Part shown: positions 46,472-56,657 of the stretch, piece by piece | Numbering within the stretch: position 1 is the first letter of the stretch | Layout: each line of letters starts with the position of its first letter | Origin: Streptococcus intermedius SK54 = ATCC 27335 | GTDB lineage: Bacteria > Bacillota > Bacilli > Lactobacillales > Streptococcaceae | Reading direction: 5' to 3' | DNA: 64,000 bases | NCBI RefSeq assembly: GCF_000413475.1 | Contig: NZ_ATFK01000001.1 | Location: 487,794 to 551,793, forward strand | Notes under the pieces: generated by a model | Told to the model about the DNA's origin: nothing | The model's database searches: none | The model's input: the letters and a program-made list of their open reading frames with translations, nothing else | Position numbers and translations under genes: made by a program

Positions 46472-47245
46472 GTGACTTATAAAGGCTATTTAATTGATTT
46501 AGACGGAACAATTTATAAAGGAAAAGAACGTATTCCTGCTGGTGAAGCTTTTGTACGTGAGTTGCAACGGCGCAAGATTCCCTATCTTTTTGTGACCAAT
46601 AATACCACGCGCACGCCAGAAACCGTCAAGACCATGCTGGATGAAAATTTCAATATTGAGACCCCACTTGAGACTATTTACACAGCTACTTTAGCTACCA
46701 TTGACTATATGCAGGAAAAAAATCTAGGCAAGAAAGCTTATGTCATCGGAGATGTCGGGCTTAAACATGCTATTGAAGAAGTTGGATATATAGAGGACAC
46801 AGAAAATCCTGACTATGTGGTAGTGGGGTTGGATTGGGAAGTAGATTATGAAAAATTGTCGATTGCTACTTTAGCCATTCAAAAGGGTGCTCACTTTATC
46901 GGGACTAATCCTGATCTCAATATTCCGACAGAGCGTGGTCTGCAGCCGGGAGCGGGTGCTATTAATGCCCTCTTGGAAGCAGCCACTCGGGTTGAGCCGA
47001 CCTTTATCGGCAAGCCCAATGCCATCATTATGGAAAAAGCTGTTGAACACCTTGGGTTGCCACGTGAAGAGGTAATTATGGTTGGTGATAACTATCTTAC
47101 GGATATTCGAGCTGGGATTGATAATGGCATCCCTACACTTTTGGTGACAACTGGATTTACTCGTCCAGAGGAAGTAGCGAGCTTACCAATCCAACCAGAT
47201 TATGTGCTTTCTAGTTTAGCGGAGTGGGATTTTGATGCACACTAA
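46472..47245 (+). CDS. HAD-superfamily phosphatase, NagD-like (TIGR01457)
   Basis: A 257-residue HAD IIA phosphatase with motif I DLDGTIY (about 8-14), motif II TNNTTR and motif [10 protein letters not shown]. The GTG start at 46472 lies seven bases after GGAG; the ATG four bases earlier is out of frame and stops at once. The substrate is probably a small phosphometabolite; nagD naming is by family only. Confidence 0.9.
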   Translation: MTYKGYLIDLDGTIYKGKERIPAGEAFVRELQRRKIPYLFVTNNTTRTPETVKTMLDENFNIETPLETIYTATLATIDYMQEKNLGKKAYVIGDVGLKHAIEEVGYIEDTENPDYVVVGLDWEVDYEKLSIATLAIQKGAHFIGTNPDLNIPTERGLQPGAGAINALLEAATRVEPTFIGKPNAIIMEKAVEHLGLPREEVIMVGDNYLTDIRAGIDNGIPTLLVTTGFTRPEEVASLPIQPDYVLSSLAEWDFDAH

Positions 47246-47873
47246 ACTAATATTTTGGCTGAGTATGTTTTGTTTCTTGGCAACCGCAATTTTGTTGACA
47301 ATTTATCTCACTTGGTTGTTTTATCCTTTGGAAATTTCTTGGTTACACTTAGAAAATAAAGTTTATCTCAAATCTACAACGATTCAGTACAATTTTAATA
47401 TTTTGATGAATTACCTAACCAATCCATTTCAGCAAAAACTCTCAATGCCCGATTTTCCCTCATCAGCAGCAGGATTGCATCATTTCAAAACCGTGAAATA
47501 TCTTTTTCATCTGGTTCAGCTTGTTTTCCTAGCAACCTTACCAGTAGTTTATTTGTTTGTAAAACATATAATTAAAAAAGGTTATTTATCTGTTTTTTCA
47601 AAGGCCATTTTGAGTATTGTTTGGTTGCCAATTATTGTTGGAGCTATCGCATTTGGGATCGGATTTGATGCGTTTTTTACTCTCTTTCATAAGATTTTAT
47701 TTATTGGAGATAATACTTGGCTATTTGATCCTAGGAAAGATCCGATTATTTGGATTTTACCAGAAGAATTTTTCCTCCATACTTTTCTGCTATTTTTTGC
47801 CATTTATGAAGGTTGTGGCCTGTTGCTCTATAGTCAAAGTAAAAAAAGTTGTTGGAAGAAGGAAGGAAACTGA
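47235..47873 (+). CDS. TIGR01906-family integral membrane protein
   Basis: A 212-residue membrane protein with four predicted helices and a conserved extracytoplasmic loop ([22 protein letters not shown]). ATG 47235 overlaps the end of the HAD gene, and the stop overlaps the next ATG as TGATG. The family is linked to HAD genes in lactobacillales; the function is unknown. Confidence 0.85.
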   Translation: MHTKLIFWLSMFCFLATAILLTIYLTWLFYPLEISWLHLENKVYLKSTTIQYNFNILMNYLTNPFQQKLSMPDFPSSAAGLHHFKTVKYLFHLVQLVFLATLPVVYLFVKHIIKKGYLSVFSKAILSIVWLPIIVGAIAFGIGFDAFFTLFHKILFIGDNTWLFDPRKDPIIWILPEEFFLHTFLLFFAIYEGCGLLLYSQSKKSCWKKEGN

Positions 47874-48823
47874 TGCAAACAAATCAGCAAGTAAGAAAAG
47901 ATATTGGTTTATTCTCTGCTTTATGTTTACTATATGTGATTGTAATGGCAATGGTTGGCCTGATTTATCAAACGATTGTAACCTTATTTCAAGCTAGTCG
48001 TTATTTTGGCAATCTTGAAAAGATTCAAAAAGCAACTGAGAACTTTATGGCACGAGATGGTAGTTATTATCTGATTGCTGTCTGTGCAGGAGTTTTTATC
48101 TTTTGGGTGTATCGAGACGGAAAATTATTTAAGTCTGATTTACGAATGCAGAAAAGAGCCATGACTTCAAAAACGTTTGGGATAGTCTTATCTTTCTTGC
48201 TTCTGGGTCAATTAGGGTTCGTCTTATTTAATCAGATTTTTGAAACAATCTTTAATTTATTTGGTTTTACTATGCTTAAAGCTGTCGAATCAGCTTCGGC
48301 AGGTTCAGATAGTGTTTCTATGTTTTTGTATGCAAGCTTTTTTGGACCTGTTTCAGAAGAATTGATTTTCCGTGGGGCAGGTTTAAGAACGTTTGAAAAA
48401 TATGGAAAAATTTTTGCAATTCTGATGTCTTCGCTTTTGTTCGGTCTGTTTCATGGAAATTTCCCACAGTTCTTTTTTGCAACTTTTGTGGGAATTATCT
48501 TCTCATACGTGACCTTAGAGTATTCAATCCTCTGGGCAATGGCTTTTCATATTTTTAATAACTTAGTCATTGGAGATGGGTTAACTTATGTCTATTCTTT
48601 CTTGCCAGATAGTGCAGCTAGTCTCTTGCATTTGATTATCCTTTTGATCGGGGCAAGCATCGCAGCCATTTTCCTGTTTAAAAATAAAACAGATATAAAA
48701 AGGTATGTACAAGAAAATTATGCATATCCAGGAACATATCGGCAAGCTTTCCGCTCTGTCTGGTTTTGGCTTTTCGCATGTTTGATGTGTCTAACGTCGT
48801 TGACATTGATAAGGCATTTATAA
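47873..48823 (+). CDS. CPBP-family intramembrane metalloprotease (CAAX protease/bacteriocin-processing)
   Basis: A 316-residue polytopic protein with the motifs EELIFRG (EExxxR) and GLFHGNFPQF (FxxxH) that form the glutamic-type intramembrane active site. Start 47873 follows GAAGGAAG and overlaps the previous stop. Such proteins act in bacteriocin self-immunity or peptide processing. No bacteriocin gene is visible nearby, so the role here is open. Confidence 0.87.
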   Translation: MQTNQQVRKDIGLFSALCLLYVIVMAMVGLIYQTIVTLFQASRYFGNLEKIQKATENFMARDGSYYLIAVCAGVFIFWVYRDGKLFKSDLRMQKRAMTSKTFGIVLSFLLLGQLGFVLFNQIFETIFNLFGFTMLKAVESASAGSDSVSMFLYASFFGPVSEELIFRGAGLRTFEKYGKIFAILMSSLLFGLFHGNFPQFFFATFVGIIFSYVTLEYSILWAMAFHIFNNLVIGDGLTYVYSFLPDSAASLLHLIILLIGASIAAIFLFKNKTDIKRYVQENYAYPGTYRQAFRSVWFWLFACLMCLTSLTLIRHL

Positions 48824-48900
48824 AAGAGAGTTTTGAAAGGACTTTCAACTTTCTTTCATTTATGATAAAATAAAGGTAATAAAAGAGGAGTGTGTCAATC

Positions 48901-49320
48901 ATGGAACAAACATTTTTTATTATAAAGCCAGATGGTATAAAACGTGGTTTGGTTGGAGAAGTACTGAAGCGCGTGGAACGACGTGGTTATAAAATTGAAC
49001 GATTAGAAATGAGAACGAATGTTCCAAACCATATAATTGATCAGCATTATGAAGCTCTATTATCAAAGGCTTTTTATCCCGCAATTCGTGAGTATATGAC
49101 AAGTGGGCCTTTGATTATTGGTGTGCTATCGGGCAATCAAGTGATTTCGGGTTGGCGTCACATGATGGGTGCTACTCGTCCAGAAGAAGCTCTACCAGGG
49201 ACGATTCGTGGGGATTTTGCGCAAGCAGCTGAGGATGGTGCAACGATTCAAAATGTTGTCCATGGTTCAGATTCTGAAGCATCAGCCAAACGTGAAATTG
49301 CTCTTTGGTTTGGAAAGTGA
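48901..49320 (+). CDS. ndk: Nucleoside diphosphate kinase
   Basis: Balances NDP/NTP pools through a phosphohistidine. The 139-residue protein begins [12 protein letters not shown] and holds the active-site His121 in [11 protein letters not shown] 48901 follows GAGGAG; the upstream GTG at 48892 is unlikely. Followed by a strong terminator. Confidence 0.95.
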   Translation: MEQTFFIIKPDGIKRGLVGEVLKRVERRGYKIERLEMRTNVPNHIIDQHYEALLSKAFYPAIREYMTSGPLIIGVLSGNQVISGWRHMMGATRPEEALPGTIRGDFAQAAEDGATIQNVVHGSDSEASAKREIALWFGK

Positions 49321-49343
49321 ACAAGAAATATGAATGTGAAACT

Positions 49344-49382
49344 GAGAGATAAGAACGCCTACCGCTCTTCTCTCTCTTTTTT
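49344..49382 (+). terminator. Terminator after ndk
   Basis: GAGAGATAAGA (49344-49354) pairs with TCTTCTCTCTC (49366-49376) with one mismatch, then TTTTTT. Confidence 0.88.
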
Positions 49383-49474
49383 ACTGTGAGAATCATGTCT
49401 GGTGTGTTATAATAAAAAAGAAAATTGATGATGTTCTAAGATATTGAAATTAATTGTTTTATCAAGGAGGAGAT

Positions 49475-50365
49475 ATGTCAGATAAAAAGATTCATTTGGT
49501 CATTGTAACGGGAATGAGTGGGGCTGGAAAGACTGTAGCGATCCAATCTTTTGAAGATTTGGGCTTTTTTACAATTGATAATATGCCTCCAACGCTTCTT
49601 CCTAAATTTTTGCAACTGATTGAAACCACACAAGATAATGATAAGATTGCAATGGTTGTAGACATGCGTAGTCGATCCTTCTTTTCTGAAATTCAGAAAG
49701 TTTTAGATGAAATCGAAAATAATGATGGACTTGATTTTAAAATTTTGTTTTTGGATGCTGCAGATACAGAATTGGTTGCTCGTTACAAGGAAACACGACG
49801 AAGTCATCCGTTAGCAGCAGATGGTCGTGTTTTAGACGGAATTAAGTTGGAGCGGGCATTACTTGCACCATTGAAAAATATGAGTCAAAATGTGGTAGAT
49901 ACGACGAAATTAACACCGCGTGAGTTGCGTAAAACCATTTCTGAGCATTTTCTAGATCCAGCGAAACTCCAATCGTTTCGTATAGAGGTGGTAAGTTTTG
50001 GTTTTAAATATGGTATCCCTTTGGATGCAGATCTTGTTTTTGATGTTCGTTTTTTGCCAAATCCTTATTATCAACCAGAACTTCGTCATCAGACAGGGCT
50101 TGACAAACCAGTTTATGATTATGTGATGAATCATACAGAGTCAGAAGAATTTTATCAACACTTAGTAGATCTTATAAAGCCTATTTTACCAGGCTACCAA
50201 AAAGAAGGAAAATCGGTTTTAACAATTGCTGTAGGTTGTACAGGTGGTCAGCATAGAAGTGTAGCTTTTGCTCAACGTTTAGCCGATGATTTGACGAATG
50301 ATTGGACTGTTCATTCGTCACATCGAGATAAAGATCGCAGAAAGGAAACGGTAAATCGTTCATGA
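49475..50365 (+). CDS. rapZ: RapZ-family nucleotide-binding protein (YvcJ)
   Basis: A 296-residue P-loop protein with GMSGAGKT (13-20) and the C-terminal [10 protein letters not shown] domain. In enterobacteria RapZ is an RNA adaptor sensing GlcN6P; in Gram-positives (YvcJ) the role is less clear. The start 49475 follows AAGGAGGAG, and an extended -10 (TGTTATAAT, 49405-49413) heads the unit. It overlaps yvcK by four bases (ATGA). Confidence 0.94.
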   Translation: MSDKKIHLVIVTGMSGAGKTVAIQSFEDLGFFTIDNMPPTLLPKFLQLIETTQDNDKIAMVVDMRSRSFFSEIQKVLDEIENNDGLDFKILFLDAADTELVARYKETRRSHPLAADGRVLDGIKLERALLAPLKNMSQNVVDTTKLTPRELRKTISEHFLDPAKLQSFRIEVVSFGFKYGIPLDADLVFDVRFLPNPYYQPELRHQTGLDKPVYDYVMNHTESEEFYQHLVDLIKPILPGYQKEGKSVLTIAVGCTGGQHRSVAFAQRLADDLTNDWTVHSSHRDKDRRKETVNRS

Positions 50366-51342
50366 GAAAACCAAAGATTACTGTTATTGGTGGTGGAACA
50401 GGAATTTCTGTAATTTTAGATAGTTTACGTAAGAAAGATGTGGATATTGCTGCTATTGTGACAGTTGCTGATGACGGCGGAAGTTCAGGTGAATTACGAA
50501 AAAATATCCAACAATTAACACCACCAGGTGATTTACGAAATGTTTTAGTCGCGTTGTCCGATATGCCTCGTTTTTATGAAAAAGTTTTTCAATATCGCTT
50601 TGCAGAAGAAGATGGCGCTCTGGCAGGCCACCCACTTGGAAATTTGATTATTGCTGGAATTTCAGAAATGCAGGGTTCTACTTATAATGCCATGCAACTG
50701 TTGACCAAATTTTTTCACACAACTGGGAAGATTTATCCGTCCTGCGACACACCTTTGACGCTTCATGCAGTATTTACGGATGGAAGTGAGGTGGCTGGAG
50801 AAAGTCATCTGGCAGAACATCAAGGGATGATAGAAAGGGTTTATGTTACTAATACTTACAATGACCAAAAACCGGCTGCTAGCCGCAAAGTAGTGCAGAC
50901 GATTTTAGAAAGCGATATGGTTGTTTTGGGACCTGGGTCATTATTTACTTCTATTTTGCCTAATTTAGTAATAGAAGAGATTGGGCAAGCTCTTCTGGAA
51001 ACCAAAGCAGAAGTCGCTTATGTTTGCAATATTATGACGCAGCGTGGAGAAACCGAGCACTTTACTGATAGTGATCACGTAGCTGTTTTGCATCGTCACC
51101 TAGGAAAACCATTTATTGACACTGTTTTAGTGAACATAGAACAAGTCCCTCAAGAATATATGAATTCTAATAAGTTTGATGAATATTTAGTACAAGTTGA
51201 ACATGATTTTCAAGGGTTAAAAAAGCAAGTTCCTCGTGTGATTTCTTCTAATTTTCTTCGTTTGGAGAATGGCGGAGCTTTTCATGATGGGAAGTCCGTG
51301 GTGGATGAGCTGATGCAAATTATACAGGTGCGTCGCAAATGA
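50362..51342 (+). CDS. yvcK: YvcK-family protein (gluconeogenesis factor, CofD-like)
   Basis: A 326-residue UDP-sugar-binding protein needed in Bacillus for growth on gluconeogenic carbon and for cell-wall precursor control. The GGGTGIS nucleotide loop is at the N-terminus and the VADDGGSSG motif follows. It is the middle gene of the rapZ-yvcK-whiA unit with ATGA overlaps on both sides. It may connect with the gluconeogenic cluster at the left end of the window, an inference only. Confidence 0.94.
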   Translation: MRKPKITVIGGGTGISVILDSLRKKDVDIAAIVTVADDGGSSGELRKNIQQLTPPGDLRNVLVALSDMPRFYEKVFQYRFAEEDGALAGHPLGNLIIAGISEMQGSTYNAMQLLTKFFHTTGKIYPSCDTPLTLHAVFTDGSEVAGESHLAEHQGMIERVYVTNTYNDQKPAASRKVVQTILESDMVVLGPGSLFTSILPNLVIEEIGQALLETKAEVAYVCNIMTQRGETEHFTDSDHVAVLHRHLGKPFIDTVLVNIEQVPQEYMNSNKFDEYLVQVEHDFQGLKKQVPRVISSNFLRLENGGAFHDGKSVVDELMQIIQVRRK

Positions 51343-52250
51343 GTTTTACTATTAAAGTGAAAGAAGAGTTGATTGGTCTTGGCAAGGAAGAGAAAACAGA
51401 ATTATCTGCCATCATTAAGATGTCAGGGAGTTTAGGAATTTCTAGTCAGGGTTTGACGTTATCTGTTATAACGGAAAATGCAAAAATTGCTCGCCATATT
51501 TATGAATTATTAGCAACTTTTTATCAGGTTAAGTCTGATATTCGCCATCATCAAAAAACAAATCTTCGGAAAAATCGTGTTTATACTGTTTTTTTAGATA
51601 CAAATGTAGAGCAAATTTTAGCTGATTTGCACTTGGCAGACTCTTTTTTTGGAATTGAAGCCGGTATTGATCAAGTTATTTTATCAGATGATGAAGCTAG
51701 CCGAGCTTATTTGCGAGGGGCTTTTCTGTCAAGTGGTAGTATGCGCGATCCAGAATCAGGAAAATATCAGTTGGAGATTTTGTCGGTTTATTCTGACCAT
51801 GCTGAGGATCTAGCGGCCTTGATGCGAAAATTTTTGTTGGATGCGAAAACAATTGAACGTAAAAAAGGTTCGGTGACCTATCTGCAGCGGGCTGAGGACA
51901 TCATGGACTTTTTAATTGTGATTGGTGCTATGAAAGCAATGACAGAATTTGAATCACTCAAACTTGTGCGGGAGGCTAGGAATGACTTAAATCGAACAAA
52001 TAATGTGGAAACGGCCAATATTGCTCGTACAGTAACGGCTAGCATGAAAACCATTCACAATATTAGCAAGATTATTGATACAATTGGTTTAGAGGGTTTG
52101 CCTGTTGATTTACAGGAAGTCGCTTATCTGCGTGTCAACCACCCCGATTATTCTATTCAGCAATTGGCAGATAGTCTTAGTAAGCCTCTGACGAAAAGCG
52201 GTGTCAATCATCGTTTGAGAAAAATCAATAAAATTGCAAATGAACTGTGA
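51339..52250 (+). CDS. whiA: DNA-binding protein WhiA
   Basis: A 303-residue protein combining LAGLIDADG-like N-terminal domains with a C-terminal HTH ([25 protein letters not shown]). In Firmicutes it influences division and chromosome segregation. The catalytic residues of homing nucleases are not retained. It ends the rapZ-yvcK-whiA operon. Confidence 0.95.
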   Translation: MSFTIKVKEELIGLGKEEKTELSAIIKMSGSLGISSQGLTLSVITENAKIARHIYELLATFYQVKSDIRHHQKTNLRKNRVYTVFLDTNVEQILADLHLADSFFGIEAGIDQVILSDDEASRAYLRGAFLSSGSMRDPESGKYQLEILSVYSDHAEDLAALMRKFLLDAKTIERKKGSVTYLQRAEDIMDFLIVIGAMKAMTEFESLKLVREARNDLNRTNNVETANIARTVTASMKTIHNISKIIDTIGLEGLPVDLQEVAYLRVNHPDYSIQQLADSLSKPLTKSGVNHRLRKINKIANEL

Positions 52251-52395
52251 AAATCAGTATCAATAATCTATATATTATAGATTAAATAAATATAAAAATG
52301 TTGTAAAAAAGTATTTGATTAGTAAATAACAAGTCTGATATTATCGATTTTCTAGTCAAATGATTCTAACTTTTTTACTTTTTTTATGTTTCCTC

Positions 52396-52424
52396 TTGCC
52401 AACATCCTATTTGTGTGTTATATT
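52396..52424 (+). promoter_or_regulatory. Promoter of the Slr-like lipoprotein gene
   Basis: TTGCCA (52396-52401), a 17-bp spacer and TATATT (52419-52424), with AdcR-type boxes directly downstream. Confidence 0.8.
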
Positions 52425-52450
52425 TAACTAGTTAAATATAAACCAGTTAA
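52424..52450. promoter_or_regulatory. Two AdcR zinc-repressor boxes
   Basis: TTAACTAGTTAA (52424-52435) matches the AdcR consensus TTAACYRGTTAA fully; TAAACCAGTTAA (52439-52450) matches 11 of 12. Centres are 15 bp apart. They begin at the last base of the -10 box, as expected for repression under zinc-replete conditions. Confidence 0.85.
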
Positions 52451-52467
52451 ATAAATAGGAGACTAAT

Positions 52468-54963
52468 ATGAAATACAATAAAAAGCTTTTAACATTAGCG
52501 GGAATTATTTTAGCTTGTAATCTTTGCTTGACTGCTTGTCATTCGCGTTCGTCTAATCACTCAAATAGTAAGGAGAAATTAAAGACTAAACAAAGTGTAA
52601 AAAAGAAGAACAAAAGCAGTAAAAAAGGACAAGTTCCTGGTGTAGATAAACCAACTGATGACGGTTTTCTTTTTACTAGTGAATCTCAAATTAAAGCTAG
52701 AACAAGCGATGGTTTGATTTTAGATCATGATGGGCATACACATTTTATTTTTTATTCTGATTTAAAAAATAGCAAATGGGCTTATCTGATTCCAAAAGAC
52801 GGGCAAGCACCTGCTACCTCTCCTCAATTGACAAATCAAACAGGAACTGTGGATGATGGCTATATTTTTAATCCTAAAGATATCGTTTCAGAGGATCAGT
52901 ATGGTTATGTTGTCCGCCATGGAGACCATTATCATTACATTTGGAAACATTCTTTGGGAAATGGTTATCAAGGACAACACTATAGCCCGAATCCATCTGG
53001 AAATGGTACAGGACAGATTTCTCAGCCAAATTATACACCGACACCATCTACCCCTCAACATCAGGGGACAGATAAACGTCAGTTTGCGGGGATTGATTTT
53101 CCAACGAGTGATGGATTTTTGTTTAACGGCAAGGGAATAACAGGAAAGACACCTACTGGTTTGTTAGTAGATCATAATGGGCATACACATTTTATTCCTT
53201 ATGAACAGCTGATTCGCTCACCGTGGGAATCTTTGATTCCAGCAGAATACAAAAAGGATGCTGAAGATGCTTATTACGGTAGAAAAAGACAGACACCACC
53301 ATCTCCAGGACCTTCTAAAGAAGATGAAGAAATTGCAAAGAAAAAGGCTTATTTGGCTCAGCAATTAGGAATAGATGAAAGCTTAATTGAAGTGATTGAT
53401 ACGGAAAAAGGAAAGGCATTCCTCTATCCACATGGCGATCACAAACATTCGACATTGATTAGTGAAATTGATACTAGCAAGCCGTTTGATCCTCACGGTA
53501 ATCCACATGCTCATGATAAAGTTGGTATGGCAACTTTAAAAGCGTTAGGATTTGATGATGAAATCATTGAAGATATTTTACATGCCACTGCTGACACACC
53601 ATTTCCTTCAAATGAAACAGATTTGGAAAAAATGAAAGCATGGTTAGCGACTGTCAAATACTTAAATATTGGTCAGCGAAAAGATCCTCTTGAACGCAAA
53701 GGTTTACATCTCATGCCGAATCTTGAAGTTCTTGGTATTGGTTTTACACCTATTAAAAACATTAGACCTGTTTTGCAATTTAAGCACCTAAAGCAACTTT
53801 GGATGACGAAAACAGGGGTTACTAACTACGATTTCTTAAAAGAAATGCCAACTTTAGAAGGATTGGATATTTCACAGAATGGTATTTCCGATTTATCTTT
53901 CTTGAAGGATTATCCAAATCTTAAAACGGTCGCAGCAGCAGGAAATAACATCAGTAATATTGCACCTTTGGCTCAGCTAAAGAATCTAGAATCATTGAAT
54001 CTTGATTATAATAACATCTCCGATATTGTTGCGTTAACACATCTATCAAGATTAAAAGCAGTCAGTTTAGAGCATAATCAACTGCAGGATGTATCTGCTT
54101 TGAGTCAAAAAGCAGAATTAACCAAGCTATTCTTATCACATAATCCTAACTTGGATATCAATACACTGAAAGCTTCGCACCTCGAAGAATTAACCGTTGA
54201 CAATTCAAATGTTCGAAGCTTGGACTTTTTGAAGTCAAATCCAAATCTAACCACTCTTAGTATGAATGGTAATCGCTTGACTTCGCTTACAGGTATTGAA
54301 GTTGCGAAGAACTTAGTGACATTCTCTGCTAATCAAAACAATATCAATTCTTTAACGATTCAAGGTACTCAAACTTCCTTAAAGAATTTGAGTTTAGGTG
54401 AGAACGAACTAAAAAATTTGGAAGGTGTAAATCAGTTTACAGCTTTAGAAAATTTGAATGTTACTAAAAATAAAATCACAACATTATCACTTCAAAAACC
54501 AAATACCACAGTTACTTATATTGATGTTAGTTATAATCATATTTCAAAAGAAGAACTTGAATTGAATGAAAAACAAATTCCAAAGGCTTTGGCGAAATAT
54601 TTCACAGCTGTTCAAGGTGGTAGTATTAACAATAATACCTCTGATGCAAAAGATGAAAAAAATAAGGAAGGTCAAAAGGATAAGCAGCCTAAGGAAGCGG
54701 TTGAAAAAGAGAAAGAACATTCGGATAAACCAGCTCCTTCTGTAGAAAATAGCAGTAAGTCAGACAAAAGAGAAGCTGATAAGCCGGCTGCATCTTCTGA
54801 GGAAGCTTCTAGCAAGCAGAAGGCAGAGTCAAAAGATACGACTAAGCCATCATCGGAAACATCTAAAACTTCCGAAAAAGATAATTCAAAAAATGAGCAA
54901 ACAAAACTAGCAGAAAAAGAAAGACAAAATGGTTCAACAGCGAATAAAGTAGCTGAGAAATAA
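52468..54963 (+). CDS. slr: Slr-like surface lipoprotein with histidine triads and leucine-rich repeats
   Basis: An 831-residue protein. A signal peptide ends in the lipobox LTAC (lipidated Cys24). Histidine triads (HxxHxH) occur at H87-H92, H151-H156, H236-H241 and H322-H327, with a further HGNPHAHD near 345. These are Pht-type zinc-binding motifs. An internalin-like leucine-rich repeat array follows (about 390-690), then a Lys/Glu/Ser-rich tail that looks disordered. The arrangement matches Streptococcus pyogenes Slr. The AdcR boxes in its promoter support a role in zinc handling plus host binding. The spelled-out functions come from family knowledge. Confidence 0.87.
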   Translation: MKYNKKLLTLAGIILACNLCLTACHSRSSNHSNSKEKLKTKQSVKKKNKSSKKGQVPGVDKPTDDGFLFTSESQIKARTSDGLILDHDGHTHFIFYSDLKNSKWAYLIPKDGQAPATSPQLTNQTGTVDDGYIFNPKDIVSEDQYGYVVRHGDHYHYIWKHSLGNGYQGQHYSPNPSGNGTGQISQPNYTPTPSTPQHQGTDKRQFAGIDFPTSDGFLFNGKGITGKTPTGLLVDHNGHTHFIPYEQLIRSPWESLIPAEYKKDAEDAYYGRKRQTPPSPGPSKEDEEIAKKKAYLAQQLGIDESLIEVIDTEKGKAFLYPHGDHKHSTLISEIDTSKPFDPHGNPHAHDKVGMATLKALGFDDEIIEDILHATADTPFPSNETDLEKMKAWLATVKYLNIGQRKDPLERKGLHLMPNLEVLGIGFTPIKNIRPVLQFKHLKQLWMTKTGVTNYDFLKEMPTLEGLDISQNGISDLSFLKDYPNLKTVAAAGNNISNIAPLAQLKNLESLNLDYNNISDIVALTHLSRLKAVSLEHNQLQDVSALSQKAELTKLFLSHNPNLDINTLKASHLEELTVDNSNVRSLDFLKSNPNLTTLSMNGNRLTSLTGIEVAKNLVTFSANQNNINSLTIQGTQTSLKNLSLGENELKNLEGVNQFTALENLNVTKNKITTLSLQKPNTTVTYIDVSYNHISKEELELNEKQIPKALAKYFTAVQGGSINNNTSDAKDEKNKEGQKDKQPKEAVEKEKEHSDKPAPSVENSSKSDKREADKPAASSEEASSKQKAESKDTTKPSSETSKTSEKDNSKNEQTKLAEKERQNGSTANKVAEK

Positions 54964-55064
54964 TCTTTATTAACTCCATAAATGAAAAATGCAATTTTTT
55001 CTCTAAGTGGTAAGAGTTTGTAGAATCAGAAAAAAATTCAATATTTATAATGTTTAAGTAACTT

Positions 55065-55092
55065 AGAGAGTTGATTATTCAACTCTCTTTTT
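55065..55092 (+). terminator. Terminator after the slr gene
   Basis: A perfect 10-bp stem, AGAGAGTTGA (55065-55074) with TCAACTCTCT (55079-55088), loop TTAT, then TTTTT. Confidence 0.92.
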
Positions 55093-55127
55093 GTTTGTTT
55101 AAAACAAGTAGGAAAGGAGAAGTGTTG

Positions 55128-55169
55128 ATGAAATATAAAAATCCCTTATTACTAGTTTTAAGAAATTAA
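55128..55169 (+). pseudogene. Start of a truncated gene, possibly VOC-family
   Basis: GGAAAGGAGAAGTGTTG precedes ATG 55128, which reads MKYKNPLLLVLRN and stops. The good ribosome site and the wording (similar to the N-terminus of VOC/glyoxalase proteins, MKYKNPLLVV...) suggest the 5-prime stump of a chromosomal gene. The sequence after about 55160 no longer follows the family. It may mark where the mobile element entered or recombined. Confidence 0.4.
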
Positions 55170-55232
55170 GTCACATTATTTCAGTATTGACTATCCAAAT
55201 ATTTATTAAAGTATGAATGAAGAGTGATAGCT

Positions 55233-55736
55233 ATGGAAAAAAATATTTTTTATGAACAGTTGATAAAGAGTGAACCATTAGGCTTCATTGACCCGTTCGC
55301 TGATTTAGGAGAATTTGATCGATTTCAGCTAAAGTTCAAAAGTCCAGTAAGAGAATTAGTAAATAAGTATTCAGGTGAACGCTATAGCCCACAATGGCAA
55401 AAGAAAATAGAAGAGATGAGAAGCCTCTACATTCAATATCAGATAAGTATTAGAGAAGATGATACAGAAAATACTTTTGAAACAAAAGTTAGAAAGCAAT
55501 CTGATAAAGAGAGTTTTGAAGAAGATGTTATAACATACCTTAAATTAGGCTTTCGTTTTGCAGAAATCGAAAAAAAGATGAATCGATCTGCTAAACGACT
55601 GCGTAGTCAATGGAAACGTAGTCAATATGTAGAGACTCATCCTGCAGTAATCTATAATAAGCAAGATTTACAAGCTGGTTATGCAAAGTCAAAAAATTAT
55701 TTACCAGGAAGTATGAAACTGAAAGGAGAATTATGA
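55233..55736 (+). CDS. Mobile-element hypothetical protein, helical and charged
   Basis: A 167-residue protein without a recognised domain. The second half (ITYLKLGFRFAEIEKKMNRSAKRLRSQWKR) looks like a helix-turn-helix of the resolvase or sigma type, so a DNA-binding role is possible. It is the first complete gene of the right-hand element and overlaps the next by four bases (ATGA). Confidence 0.65.
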   Translation: MEKNIFYEQLIKSEPLGFIDPFADLGEFDRFQLKFKSPVRELVNKYSGERYSPQWQKKIEEMRSLYIQYQISIREDDTENTFETKVRKQSDKESFEEDVITYLKLGFRFAEIEKKMNRSAKRLRSQWKRSQYVETHPAVIYNKQDLQAGYAKSKNYLPGSMKLKGEL

Positions 55737-56071
55737 TACAAGAAGAAATATTTATTTCTATGGAGAAGTCTTTAAAACAAGTAAAAAATAGTCTAGATCT
55801 GTATTATTCTTATTGTATGAGAGGTAGCTTGTATGCAAAAGCAATATCGGCAAGAAATATTAGGGCTGAAGTTAGCTCTTTGCTAGATAGAATAGGACTA
55901 TTAAAAGATTGTGAATATATTCCTCGTTATGCTATCGTCGAACTCTCTAAACAATTAAAAAAACTTGTAAAGAGTTGTAGTTCATGGGAAGTTGTAGGGC
56001 TTTTTTCACCAGAACAATTATCAGAAATAGTTGCTTATTCAACTTTTTTGGAAATTGAGGATGGGTTATAA
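55733..56071 (+). CDS. Mobile-element hypothetical protein
   Basis: 112 residues, helical, without recognisable motifs. The ATGA overlap with the previous gene shows coupled translation. Function unknown. Confidence 0.6.
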   Translation: MIQEEIFISMEKSLKQVKNSLDLYYSYCMRGSLYAKAISARNIRAEVSSLLDRIGLLKDCEYIPRYAIVELSKQLKKLVKSCSSWEVVGLFSPEQLSEIVAYSTFLEIEDGL

Positions 56072-56091
56072 ATCAGGAAAATATAGATCAA

Positions 56092-56160
56092 ATGATTGAA
56101 GATTGGATTGAAAATGGTTTTCCTAGCAAATTAAAACAGCTGATATCTGATGAGAAGTAG
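56092..56160 (+). CDS. Possible very small gene (22 codons)
   Basis: ATG 56092 starts MIEDWIENGFPSKLKQLISD and ends at TAG 56158-56160. The frame is open further upstream but has no start there and no ribosome site is convincing. It could be a real small protein in this compact element or chance. Confidence 0.25.
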   Translation: MIEDWIENGFPSKLKQLISDEK

Positions 56161-56224
56161 CCATGATTAGGATAAGTATATCTATCTGAAGTTGTTTAAA
56201 AAGAAAGAGAGGAGACAGACTGAT

Positions 56225-56506
56225 ATGGCTATTACAGAAAGAAAAGTATTCTTACAAACTTTAAAAAATGCGAGAAGCAGAGTTATCCTATTGGATCGAC
56301 TAAAATCATCTATACTTGACAATACAGCAGTCGATCTAGAAACAGTACCATTTGCAGGAACTAATTCTACTAATTTGGATGAAGCGATTCAATGTTACAT
56401 CGATTACGGAGAATTGCCAATAAGTGGCAAGCTAAATGATTTCTGGAAAGCATATGAACAAGCCTTAGCAGATGAGGAGAAGAAACATGAAGAAAAAGAG
56501 ACATAA
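56225..56506 (+). CDS. Mobile-element hypothetical protein
   Basis: 93 residues from ATG 56225, which follows GAGGAGAC; an upstream TTG at 56192 is less likely. The protein is acidic and helical with no known domain. It overlaps the zinc-binding small gene by 20 bases. Confidence 0.65.
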   Translation: MAITERKVFLQTLKNARSRVILLDRLKSSILDNTAVDLETVPFAGTNSTNLDEAIQCYIDYGELPISGKLNDFWKAYEQALADEEKKHEEKET

Positions 56507-56657
56507 CACTGGGATTTGTAAAGTATGTGGTTGCACTTGGAATAGACCTTGTATTGATGAGGCACATGGAGCATGCTGGTGGGTTGATGAAACAGAGACG
56601 CTTTGTAGCCATTGCTACTACGGTTGGGGTAAAGACAAAGGAGAATTATGCAGCTAG
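56487..56657 (+). CDS. Small cysteine-rich, probably zinc-binding protein
   Basis: 56 residues with CKVCGC, CIDEAHGAC and CSHC, enough Cys/His for one or two zinc sites. Motifs of this kind (CxxC-x-C ... Cx(n)HxxCWW) occur in small phage and element proteins. It sits just before the primase gene and overlaps it by 10 bases, so a replication-accessory role is possible but unproven. Confidence 0.7.
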   Translation: MKKKRHNTGICKVCGCTWNRPCIDEAHGACWWVDETETLCSHCYYGWGKDKGELCS

